Below are positions 8,143-15,449 of a DNA stretch of 40,197 nt, piece after piece. Numbering within the stretch: position 1 is the first letter of the stretch; every line of letters begins with the position of its first letter. The stretch is from Actinomycetes bacterium (lineage in GTDB: Bacteria; Actinomycetota; UBA4738; HRBIN12). The translations under genes were made by a program, and so were the position numbers. Location: contig JAJNBA010000009.1 in assembly GCA_021155985.1 (NCBI GenBank), positions 1-40,197 on the forward strand, in the 5' to 3' direction. The notes under the pieces were generated by a model that was given only the letters and a program-made list of their open reading frames with translations, ran no database searches and was not told the DNA's origin.

Positions 8143-9561
8143 ATGGGCGTGCTCGATCCGAAGCGATGGTCGCGGTCCGCGCGAGTGGTCGTCGCCGGCG
8201 TCGCACCCGCGGGAGTGGTCACGCTGGGAGCCCTCCTGCCGGTCCAGGTCTCCACGACCACGGCAGCCCTCTGCTACGTGCTCGCCGTCGTTGTCGCGGC
8301 GGCCACCGGCGGTCTGGTGCCGGGTCTGATCGCGTCCGTATGCTCCTTCTTGGCGCTGAACTTCTTCTACACGCCGCCATTCCACACGTTCGCGGTCGAG
8401 CAGCGCGCCGACCTGGTCGCGCTCGCCGTGTTCATCGCCGTGTCCGTGGCCGTGGGTACGATGCTGTCACGCGTCCTGGAGCAACGTGTTCGCGCCGAAC
8501 GTCGCGAGCGCGACGCTCGACTCCTCCATCACCTCGGCTCGCGACTGCGTTCGGGTGTACCGACCGCCGATGTGCTCCGGAGCCTCGCCGTGTCGATCAC
8601 CGAGCATTTCGACCTGGCCCGCTGCGAGATCATCAGCGATCTCGCCGAGGGACCGATCGTGGCCGAAGGTCGCAACGGTCCCGTGGACGGCGGCCGCGAG
8701 GAGATGATCCCCCTCGATGCGCACGAGCGGAACCTCGGTCGGATCCTCGTCGTGACGAACGGCACGAGGCCCGCCCTGAGCACCGAGGACCGCGGCGTGA
8801 TCCACACCCTCGCTTCGCAGATCGCGTTGGCGATCGATGGGATGCGGCTCGGCTCCGAAGCGGAGGCGGCACGGATCGAGGCGGAGACCAATCGCCTTCG
8901 TGCGGCGCTCTTCTCCTCGGTCACGCACGACCTCCGCACGCCGCTGGCGTCGATCATGGCATCCGTGTCAGCTCTCCTCGAACAGCGATCGCCGTTGCAG
9001 GTCGACCAGCGCCAAGAGCTCCTGGAAACCATCGATCAAGAAGCCGGGCGTCTCAACCGAGTGATCGGCAACCTGATGGACCTGTCGAGGATGCGCGCCG
9101 GGGCGATCACACCGTCGAAGGCGCCGACGGCGGTGGACGAGTTGATCGAAGGGGTCGTCGCCCGGACCGGGTACCTCTTGCGGGACCACGACTTCCGCCT
9201 CATGCTGCGAGAGAACCTTCCCGAGATCTCGCTCGATCTCGGGCAGATCGATCAGGCGCTGACGAACGTCCTCGAGAACGCGGCGAGATTCACGCCTCGC
9301 GGGCGACCGATCACGGTGGCGGCCGCTCGCTGGCACGACGGCGTGCAGATCCGGATCGCCGACCGGGGCCCGGGCGTCCCACGCGAGGACCGTGAGCGCG
9401 TGTTCGAACCGTTCGTCCGCGGTGAGGGGAGCACCGGCACGGGGCTCGGGCTCGCGATCGCCAGGGCCATCGTGGAGGCTCACGGCGGGACGATCCGGCT
9501 GACGGATGAGCCGGGCGGGGGCACCGCGGTCGTGATCGAGCTCCCAGGGGTGGCCGGGTGA
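8143..9561 (+). CDS. KdpD-like sensor histidine kinase lacking the N-terminal KdpD domain
   Basis: The 472-residue product has KdpD's middle and C-terminal parts only. Four membrane helices (about residues 17-110) include ALNFFYTPPFHTF, typical of the DUF4118 membrane domain of KdpD. A GAF-like region follows (about 125-235), then the HisKA domain with SSVTHDLRTPLASI (His262) and an HATPase domain with NVLENAARFTP, DRGPGVP and GTGLGLAIAR. The N-terminal P-loop/USP sensor region of full KdpD, which binds cyclic di-AMP in some species, is absent. The start ATG has GAGGGAGA upstream. The stop overlaps the regulator's GTG (GTGA). No kdpFABC genes are in the window; the neighbour is a KimA-like transporter. 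Confidence 0.85.
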   Translation: MGVLDPKRWSRSARVVVAGVAPAGVVTLGALLPVQVSTTTAALCYVLAVVVAAATGGLVPGLIASVCSFLALNFFYTPPFHTFAVEQRADLVALAVFIAVSVAVGTMLSRVLEQRVRAERRERDARLLHHLGSRLRSGVPTADVLRSLAVSITEHFDLARCEIISDLAEGPIVAEGRNGPVDGGREEMIPLDAHERNLGRILVVTNGTRPALSTEDRGVIHTLASQIALAIDGMRLGSEAEAARIEAETNRLRAALFSSVTHDLRTPLASIMASVSALLEQRSPLQVDQRQELLETIDQEAGRLNRVIGNLMDLSRMRAGAITPSKAPTAVDELIEGVVARTGYLLRDHDFRLMLRENLPEISLDLGQIDQALTNVLENAARFTPRGRPITVAAARWHDGVQIRIADRGPGVPREDRERVFEPFVRGEGSTGTGLGLAIARAIVEAHGGTIRLTDEPGGGTAVVIELPGVAG

Positions 9562-10271
9562 CCGAGGGGCGCGTGCTGGTCGTCGACGACGACCCCCAGA
9601 TCCTCCGGGCGGTCCGGACGAGCTTGCAAGGCCACTCCTACGACGTCCTCACGGCTGGGAACGGGGAGACCGCCCTCGACCTCCTTCCGGACGCAGGCGT
9701 GGATCTGGTGGTCCTGGACCTCGGCCTCCCTGGGATCCACGGCCACGAGGTGATCGAGCGGATCCGATCGTGGTCGGACGTGCCGATCATCGTGCTGTCG
9801 GTGATGGACGGGCAGCGCGACAAGGTCGAGGCGTTCGAGGCAGGCGCGGACGACTACGTCACCAAACCGTTCGGGATGCCGGAGCTTCTCGCTCGGATGC
9901 GAGCCGTCCGGCGGAGGGTCGAAGGAGAAAAACGCTCGCCGATCGTGCGGTTCCGCGAGCTCGTGGTCGACCTCTCGCGACAGCTCGTGCTGCTCGACGG
10001 TGAGGCGGTGCATCTCACACCGACCGAATACCGGCTCCTCGAGGCGTTCGTCACGAACCCGGGAAAGCTGCTCACGCATCGTTGGCTGCTCCAGCGCGCA
10101 TGGGGGTCGGGTTACGCGACGGAGCATCAGTACCTCCGCGTGTTCATCCGCCAGCTCCGAGCGAAGCTTTCGGACGATCCCGCGCGTCCCCGGTTCATCG
10201 TCACCGAGGCGGGCCTCGGCTATCGATGGAAGCCGGACCCGGACCGCGACCCACCGGCCGCCGTATCGTGA
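9558..10271 (+). CDS. KdpE-like OmpR-family response regulator
   Basis: This 237-residue protein has a receiver domain with the acidic pocket VVDDD (10-12), phosphoacceptor Asp54 in VVLDLGLPG, and YVTKPF with the conserved lysine. A winged-helix DNA-binding domain follows, seen in LTPTEYRLLEAFVTNPGKLLTH and YLRVFIRQLRAKL, and ends GLGYRW. It should be phosphorylated by the kinase encoded just upstream, with which it overlaps by four bases. In other bacteria KdpE switches on potassium uptake genes at low K+. The likely local target is the divergent KimA-like unit, which is inference from position. Confidence 0.88.
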   Translation: MTEGRVLVVDDDPQILRAVRTSLQGHSYDVLTAGNGETALDLLPDAGVDLVVLDLGLPGIHGHEVIERIRSWSDVPIIVLSVMDGQRDKVEAFEAGADDYVTKPFGMPELLARMRAVRRRVEGEKRSPIVRFRELVVDLSRQLVLLDGEAVHLTPTEYRLLEAFVTNPGKLLTHRWLLQRAWGSGYATEHQYLRVFIRQLRAKLSDDPARPRFIVTEAGLGYRWKPDPDRDPPAAVS

Positions 10272-10275
10272 CCCG

Positions 10276-10632
10276 GTGCCCATCATCGAGATCCACGCGC
10301 TCCCGTCCGATCGGGGGCTCGACGTCCCTACCGCCCTCGCGGAGGTGACGGGCGCGGTCGCCGCGCACCTGGGCGAGGAGCCGCGGGGGACGTGGGCGAT
10401 CTGGCGACCCGTGGAGCCCGGGGCGTACGCGGAGGGCGCGGACGCTCCCTCCACGCAGCCCCGCGGAACGCATCCCGCGATAGTCGACTTGTTCGCCGGC
10501 CACCGCGACGACGCGCCCGAGCTCCTGCGGGCGGTCGGGCGGGCCGTCGCCGAGGCATTCGGCCTCGACGACGGCAACGTGGTCGTCCGCCTCACTGAGG
10601 CCGAGCCCGGACGTGTGTACTGGGGCGACTGA
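10276..10632 (+). CDS. Tautomerase-superfamily-like protein
   Basis: The GTG start four bases after kdpE gives a 118-residue protein beginning MPIIEIHALPSD. After removal of the initiator methionine Pro2 would be N-terminal, as in the 4-oxalocrotonate tautomerase superfamily, where that proline is the catalytic base; the PIIEIH strand fits too. It is longer than the classic 60-residue enzymes. A second segment, HPAIVDLFAGHRDDAPELLRA, ends with GNVVVRLTEAEPGRVYWG, which could be the matching second beta-alpha unit. The substrate is unknown. The start is chosen because it places proline second and because the upstream codons belong to another frame of kdpE. Confidence 0.6.
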   Translation: MPIIEIHALPSDRGLDVPTALAEVTGAVAAHLGEEPRGTWAIWRPVEPGAYAEGADAPSTQPRGTHPAIVDLFAGHRDDAPELLRAVGRAVAEAFGLDDGNVVVRLTEAEPGRVYWGD

Positions 10633-10636
10633 GCGC

Positions 10637-10642
10637 TACACT
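10637..10642 (+). promoter_or_regulatory. Candidate -10 box of the ABC-F leader transcript
   Basis: TACACT matches TANNNT and lies six bases before GTG-AGC-TAG at 10649-10657, a two-codon start-stop unit. The transcript would begin at that GTG and carry a leader of about 146 bases before the ABC-F start. Prediction from spacing only. Confidence 0.35.
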
Positions 10643-10707
10643 CCGCGCGTGAGCTAGCGGGACCTCCTCGAGCAGACCGGGCGGATCCATCGAGCCCGCG
10701 TCGCCCC

Positions 10708-10725
10708 ACGTCCGACGGAGGACGT
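10708..10725 (+). promoter_or_regulatory. Stem-loop in the ABC-F leader
   Basis: ACGTCC (10708-10713) pairs with GGACGT (10720-10725) around GACGGA. It ends five bases before the ribosome site of the 17-codon upstream ORF, a position where folding could affect its translation. Confidence 0.35.
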
Positions 10726-10744
10726 CGCCCAAAGGAGCAGCCCG

Positions 10745-10798
10745 ATGATCGTCCCGCCCACGACCCGACACCCGCGATCCCCAGGAGCATCCCCATGA
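10745..10798 (+). CDS. 17-residue upstream ORF (possible leader peptide) of the ABC-F gene
   Basis: An ATG at 10745 with a strong ribosome site, AAAGGAG, seven bases away opens a frame encoding MIVPPTTRHPRSPGASP. Its TGA stop overlaps the ABC-F start codon as ATGA. The peptide is proline-rich, with PP near the start and a proline as the last residue, which are slow codons for the ribosome. ABC-F proteins act on stalled ribosomes, and several antibiotic-resistance ABC-F genes are known to be controlled by such leader peptides through attenuation. Here that role is inference. It is too short for the ORF track, and translation is not proven. Confidence 0.5.
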   Translation: MIVPPTTRHPRSPGASP

Positions 10799-12390
10799 AC
10801 GCCCTCGACGTGCGCGGCCTCTCCGTCGACGCCGGGGGCCTGACCGTCGTCCGCGCCCTCGACCTCACCGTCGGCAGCGGGGACAAGGTGGGCGTCGTCG
10901 GCCGCAACGGGGCAGGCAAAACGAGCACGCTGAAGGTCTTGGCCGGCGAGATGCCCCCTTCAGCGGGCACGGTGGAACGGCGCGGGGCGCTGGGCTACCT
11001 CCGGCAGGATCCACGGCAGGACCGATCGGACGACGCGACGAGCGGGATCGAGTACCTGCTGGCCGCCCGCGGCCTCGTCGAGCTGCAGCGTGGGGTGGAG
11101 AAGGCACGGCTCCGGCTGGAGGAGCACGCGTCCGAGGATCGGGTCGCGCGCTTCGCGCGCCTCGAGGAGGAGTACGAACGGCTCGGCGGGTATCGAGCCG
11201 AGTCGGACGCCCGCACGATCGTCGCCGGTCTCGGGCTGTCCCAAGATCGGCTCGGACTGCCGGTGGGCGCCCTCTCGGGTGGTGAACGACGCCGGCTCGA
11301 GCTCGCCCGCATCCTCTTCGGCGGTTCCGACCTCCTCTTGCTCGACGAGCCGACCAACCACCTCGACGCCGATGCGAAGGGCTGGCTGATGCGGTTCCTG
11401 GCGGGTTATCGAGGAGCCCTCCTCGTCGTGAGTCACGACATCGCGCTGCTCGACGTCTCGATCACCAGGATCCTCCATCTGGACCGCGACGGCGTCGTCG
11501 AATACCGCGGCACCTACACGCAGTATCGGGAAGCGAGGGCACGGGACGAGAAGCGCCTCACCGCGCTCGCCTCCCGCCAGGAGACCGAGATCAAGCGACT
11601 GAAGACGCTCGCCGATTCGATGCGCGGCCAGACCACGAAACGGGCGCGCAAGGCGAAGACCCTCGACACCCGGGTCGCTCGGTTGCAGGCGAGGAAGGTC
11701 GCCGCACCCACCCGCGAGCGCGGCGTTCGGTTCCGGTTCCCCCAGCCTCCGCACTCCGGTCGGACGATGCTCTCGGTCGACGACCTCATGAAGGCCTACG
11801 GCGGCCCCGCCGTCTTCGAGAGCGTCTCGTTCGAGGTGGAGCGAGGCGAACGGCTCCTCGTGATGGGGCTCAACGGGGCCGGGAAGACGAGCCTCCTCAG
11901 GATCCTCGCGGGGGAGACTCGCGCGGACGCGGGCACGTTCCGCCTCGGACACGGTGCCCAGCTCGGCTACTACGCCCAGGAGCACGAAGGGATCCACGAG
12001 GGGATGACGGTGCTGAGCCACATGCACCAGGCATCGCCCGCCGACGACCAGTCGCTCCGTGCCCTGCTGGGGATGTTCGGTCTCCCGGGGGAGCGCGCGT
12101 TCCAGGATGCCGGAACCCTGTCCGGCGGCGAGAAGACGAAGCTGGCGCTGGCCCAGCTCGTGGCCGGCCGGAAGAACCTCTTGCTCCTCGACGAGCCGAC
12201 GAACAACCTCGATCCACCGTCCCGAACCGCGATCGCGCAGGCGCTCCGCGACTGGCCGGGAGCGATGGTGATCGTCAGCCATGACACGGAGTTCGTCGAA
12301 GCCCTTGCCCCGGAGCGTGTCCTGTTGATGCCGGACGGGAGCCTGGACTACTGGAGCGCGGATCTCCTCGACCTCGTCGCGCTCGCCTGA
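10795..12390 (+). CDS. ABC-F family ATPase (ribosome-associated)
   Basis: The 531-residue protein has two nucleotide-binding domains and no membrane segment. Domain 1 shows GRNGAGKT (about 37-44), LSGGE near 161 and LLLLDEPTNHLD near 181. Domain 2 shows GLNGAGKT near 359, LSGGE near 443 and LLLLDEPTNNLD near 462. Between them lies a charged linker of about 80 residues with TTKRARKAKTLDTR, the P-site tRNA interaction motif that reaches into the ribosome. ABC-F proteins relieve stalled or antibiotic-bound ribosomes, or regulate translation. Subtype (Uup, EttA, YkpA-like or resistance) cannot be set by eye. Its own ribosome site AGGAG sits inside the upstream ORF whose stop overlaps its ATG. Confidence 0.9.
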   Translation: MNALDVRGLSVDAGGLTVVRALDLTVGSGDKVGVVGRNGAGKTSTLKVLAGEMPPSAGTVERRGALGYLRQDPRQDRSDDATSGIEYLLAARGLVELQRGVEKARLRLEEHASEDRVARFARLEEEYERLGGYRAESDARTIVAGLGLSQDRLGLPVGALSGGERRRLELARILFGGSDLLLLDEPTNHLDADAKGWLMRFLAGYRGALLVVSHDIALLDVSITRILHLDRDGVVEYRGTYTQYREARARDEKRLTALASRQETEIKRLKTLADSMRGQTTKRARKAKTLDTRVARLQARKVAAPTRERGVRFRFPQPPHSGRTMLSVDDLMKAYGGPAVFESVSFEVERGERLLVMGLNGAGKTSLLRILAGETRADAGTFRLGHGAQLGYYAQEHEGIHEGMTVLSHMHQASPADDQSLRALLGMFGLPGERAFQDAGTLSGGEKTKLALAQLVAGRKNLLLLDEPTNNLDPPSRTAIAQALRDWPGAMVIVSHDTEFVEALAPERVLLMPDGSLDYWSADLLDLVALA

Positions 12391-12394
12391 CCGC

Positions 12395-12400
12395 TATGCT
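12395..12400 (+). promoter_or_regulatory. Candidate leaderless promoter of the amidohydrolase gene
   Basis: TATGCT lies six bases before the ATG at 12407 and starts five bases after the ABC-F stop. No ribosome site is present, so a leaderless mRNA is likely. Confidence 0.45.
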
Positions 12401-12406
12401 CCGCCG

Positions 12407-14071
12407 ATGAGCCCGGCCGACCTCGCCTTCGTGAACGGCTCCGTGCACACCGTGGATGCGGCTCGCACCCGGGCGAGCGCGGTCGGCGTCCGGGACGGCA
12501 GGATCGTCGCGGTCGGAAGCGACGACGAGATCCGCGACGGGATCGACGCCACGACCAGCGTGGTCGACCTCCGGGGACGGATGCTGGTGCCCGGGTTCCA
12601 GGACGCGCACATCCACCCGGTCAGCGCCGGCGTCGATCGGTTGCAGTGCGATCTGCACGACCTCCACACCCGCGACGAGTACGTGGAGGCCGTGCGGTCC
12701 TACGCAGAGGCGCATCCGGATCGGGAATGGATCCTCGGAGGAGGCTGGTCGATGGACGTGTTCCCCGGCGGCACCCCGACCAAGGACCTCCTCGACGCCG
12801 TCGTCCCCGATCGCGTGGTGTTCCTGCCGAACCGGGACGGTCACAGCGCGTGGGTCAACAGCCGCGCCCTCGAGGTCGCCGGCGTCACGGCGGCCACGCC
12901 CGATCCGGGCGATGGCCGGATCGAGCGCAGCCTCGACGGCGAGCCCAGCGGGGCCCTCCACGAGGGCGCCGCCGGGATCGTGGGCGACCTCGCGCCGGTA
13001 TCGACGCCGGACGAGGTGTACGCGGGACTGCTCGAGGGGCAGCGGTACCTGCATTCCCTAGGGATCACCGGGTGGCAGGACGCCATCGTGTCCACGGATC
13101 GGGGGATGAACAACTACGCCGCCTACGTCCGAGCCGGAGAGACCGGCGACCTCACCGCCCGCGTCGTCGGCGCCCTCTGGTGGGACCGGGATCGCGGCGC
13201 GGAGCAGGTCGACGACCTGCTCGCGCTCCGGGACGGCGGGCGCTCCGGCCGGTTCGCCGCGACGAGCGTGAAGATCATGCAAGACGGCGTGTGCGAGACG
13301 TTCACCGCGGCCGTCCTGGAGCCGTACCTCGACGCCGACGGCAACGTCACGGACCAGCGCGGGATCTCCTTCGTCGACCCCGAGGCGCTGAAGGGCTACG
13401 TGACCACCCTGGACCGGTTGGGGTTCCAGGTGCATTTCCACGCCCTCGCCGAGCGCGCCGTGCGGGAATCGCTCGATGCGATCGAGGCGGCGCTCCAGAC
13501 GAACGGCCCGAGTGACCATCGGCATCACCTCGCCCACCTGCAGATCGTCCACCCCGACGACATCCCTCGGTTCCGTCGGCTGCGGGCCGTCGCGAACGCC
13601 CAGCCGCTCTGGGCCGCGCACGAGGGCCAGATGGACGATCTGACGATCCCGTTCCTCGGCGAGCCTCGCTGGCGTTGGCAGTACCCGTTCGGCTCCCTCG
13701 TCCGGTCGGGAGCCGGTCTCGCGATGGGAAGCGACTGGTCGGTCTCGAGCCCCGACCCTCTCGAGGAGATCCATGTCGCGGTGAATCGGGTGATGCCACC
13801 CTCCTATCCCTACGGGAACGGGAACGGCGAGGTGTTCCTCCCGGACGAGCGTGTCGACCTCTCGACGGCGCTCGCAGCGTTCACGATGGGATCGGCCTAC
13901 GTGAACCACCTCGACGACGTGACCGGCTCGATCGAGGTGGGGAAGTACGCGGACCTCGCCGTCGTGGACCGAGATGTGTTCGCCCATCCCGCGGACGAGA
14001 TCGCCGAGGCCCAGGTCGACGCCACGTTCGTCGAAGGCACGGCCGTGTACGAACGCGCCGGAGCGGACTGA
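12407..14071 (+). CDS. YtcJ-type metal-dependent amidohydrolase
   Basis: This 554-residue cytoplasmic enzyme resembles the YtcJ/LAF3 branch of the amidohydrolase superfamily. It opens with a beta-sandwich strand, FVNGSVHTVDAARTRASAVG, then VVDLRGRMLVPGFQDAHIHP, whose HxH binds metal (about residues 67-69). Later features are a GGGWSMDVFPGGTPTKDLLD segment characteristic of this branch, a histidine in LGFQVHFHALAERA, HHLAHLQIVHPDD, and MGSDWSVSSPDPLEEI with the catalytic aspartate. The C-terminus returns to the sandwich, TGSIEVGKYADLAVVDRD. Members hydrolyse amide or formamide bonds, but the substrate cannot be deduced. Next come two folate-dependent demethylase-like genes, which hints at catabolism of a methylated amine or amide. 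Confidence 0.82.
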   Translation: MSPADLAFVNGSVHTVDAARTRASAVGVRDGRIVAVGSDDEIRDGIDATTSVVDLRGRMLVPGFQDAHIHPVSAGVDRLQCDLHDLHTRDEYVEAVRSYAEAHPDREWILGGGWSMDVFPGGTPTKDLLDAVVPDRVVFLPNRDGHSAWVNSRALEVAGVTAATPDPGDGRIERSLDGEPSGALHEGAAGIVGDLAPVSTPDEVYAGLLEGQRYLHSLGITGWQDAIVSTDRGMNNYAAYVRAGETGDLTARVVGALWWDRDRGAEQVDDLLALRDGGRSGRFAATSVKIMQDGVCETFTAAVLEPYLDADGNVTDQRGISFVDPEALKGYVTTLDRLGFQVHFHALAERAVRESLDAIEAALQTNGPSDHRHHLAHLQIVHPDDIPRFRRLRAVANAQPLWAAHEGQMDDLTIPFLGEPRWRWQYPFGSLVRSGAGLAMGSDWSVSSPDPLEEIHVAVNRVMPPSYPYGNGNGEVFLPDERVDLSTALAAFTMGSAYVNHLDDVTGSIEVGKYADLAVVDRDVFAHPADEIAEAQVDATFVEGTAVYERAGAD

Positions 14072-14161
14072 CTTCCGGTCACCCGGCGTGGTTGCCTGGC
14101 TCCGACGGCGCTCGCACGATAGCCACGGCATCCCGCCACCCCTCGAGAGGAGTCACCCACG

Positions 14162-15319
14162 ATGACCGAGCCCTTCGACATGAGCCTCGTCCAGCGGGGA
14201 GCGCGCAACCGTCGGACCCCGTACTACGAGGCGACCCAGCGGTACGGCCCGAAGGGCTTCACCGTCTACAACCACATGTACTTCCCGATCCGCTTCGACA
14301 CGTTCGAGGCGGAGTTCGAAGCGCTGTTGCACGGGGTCACGGTGTGGGACGTCTCGGTCGAGCGCTGCCTCGAGATCTCCGGGCCGGACGGCTTCCGGTT
14401 CTCGCAGCTCCTCACGCCGCGGGATCTCTCGAAGTGCGCGGTGGGTCAAGGCAAGTACGTGCTGATCTGCGACAGCGACGGCGGCATCGTGAACGACCCG
14501 GTCCTGACCCGCATGGATGAGAACACGTTCTGGTTCGCGCTCGCGTCCTCGGATGCCCTGCTGTTCGCACGGGGCCTCAAGAACGCGTACCCCGACCTCG
14601 ACGTCACGATCCGAGAGGCCGACGTCGCACCGCTGCAGGTCCAGGGGCCGAAGTCGAAGGATCTGATGGCGAAGCTCCTCGGCTCGGAGATCCTCGACCT
14701 GAAGTACTACTTCTGGACCGAAGCGAAGATCGCCGGCGCACCCGTCGTGGTCACGCGCACCGGATGGACGTCGGAGATCGGCTACGAGGTCTACCTGACC
14801 GACACGACCAAAGGCACCGAGGTCTTCGAGGCGATCATGGAGGCGGGTCAGGAGTTCGGCGTCGTCCCGACCGGCCCGAGCGACATCCGCAGGATCGAAG
14901 GCGCGATCTTCAACTGGGGTGCCGACATGACGTACGAGAACAACCCGATCGAGCTGGGGATGGAACGCCTCGTCGCATGGGATCTGTCGGATGACGCCTC
15001 GATCTCGATCGGTGCGCTCCGCAAGATCCGCGACGAGGGCGTCGCGCAACGGATCAACGGCGTGGAGTTCGATGGGCCAGCGTTCCCGGCGCTGAACAAC
15101 GTCAAGTGGCCGGCCCTCGACGAAGGCGAGCGGATCGGCAAGGTGACGTCGGCGATCCACTCGCCGAGGCTCGGCAAGAACATCGGTTACTGCTGGCTCC
15201 CCGCGGAGCGGTCGTCGGCGGGCACCGCGGTGTCGGTCGAGACCGAGTGGGGCACCCGGACCGCCACCGTCGTCCCGATGCCGTTCGTCGACCCGGACAA
15301 GTCGATCCCCGTCTCGTAG
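14162..15319 (+). CDS. DmdA/GcvT-like tetrahydrofolate-dependent methyltransferase, copy 1
   Basis: The 385-residue protein matches the aminomethyltransferase (GcvT) fold in its DmdA-like form: RNRRTPYYEATQRYG at the N-terminus, FTVYNHMYFP, VWDVSVERCLEISGPDG near 64, LLTPRDLSKCAVGQGKYVL, GGIVNDPVL, PLQVQGPKSKDLM near 160 and ARTGW-like TRTGWTSEIGYEVY near 200. DmdA moves a methyl group from dimethylsulfoniopropionate to tetrahydrofolate; relatives demethylate other S-, N- or O-methyl compounds, so the substrate is open. The ATG follows GAGAGGAG by nine bases. A paralogous gene follows on the same strand after a spacer with an inverted repeat. Confidence 0.78.
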   Translation: MTEPFDMSLVQRGARNRRTPYYEATQRYGPKGFTVYNHMYFPIRFDTFEAEFEALLHGVTVWDVSVERCLEISGPDGFRFSQLLTPRDLSKCAVGQGKYVLICDSDGGIVNDPVLTRMDENTFWFALASSDALLFARGLKNAYPDLDVTIREADVAPLQVQGPKSKDLMAKLLGSEILDLKYYFWTEAKIAGAPVVVTRTGWTSEIGYEVYLTDTTKGTEVFEAIMEAGQEFGVVPTGPSDIRRIEGAIFNWGADMTYENNPIELGMERLVAWDLSDDASISIGALRKIRDEGVAQRINGVEFDGPAFPALNNVKWPALDEGERIGKVTSAIHSPRLGKNIGYCWLPAERSSAGTAVSVETEWGTRTATVVPMPFVDPDKSIPVS

Positions 15320-15346
15320 CGTCGCAGGCTATAGAAACCTAACCAC

Positions 15347-15414
15347 CGTTCAACCCCATCGTTCCTGTTCAGGGGACATGTCGTGACTTGCGCACACGCC
15401 CGTCTTGAACGATG
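15347..15414. promoter_or_regulatory. Inverted repeat between the two DmdA/GcvT-like genes
   Basis: CGTTCAA (15347-15353) is the exact complement of TTGAACG (15405-15411), and CATCGTTC (15357-15364) of GAACGATG (15407-15414). The left arms differ but both use the same right arm, so two alternative hairpins or a pair of operator half-sites are possible. It lies 36 bases before the second gene. Confidence 0.4.
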
Positions 15415-15449
15415 ATTCAGCCTGGTCCGGCGCGGAACGAGGAGGAACG

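Noticed and set aside
15405-15449. TTG start extending the second DmdA/GcvT-like protein by 15 residues
   Set aside because: The ATG at 15450 has a strong ribosome site (GAGGAGG) and better agreement with copy 1; the extension would cover the inverted repeat.
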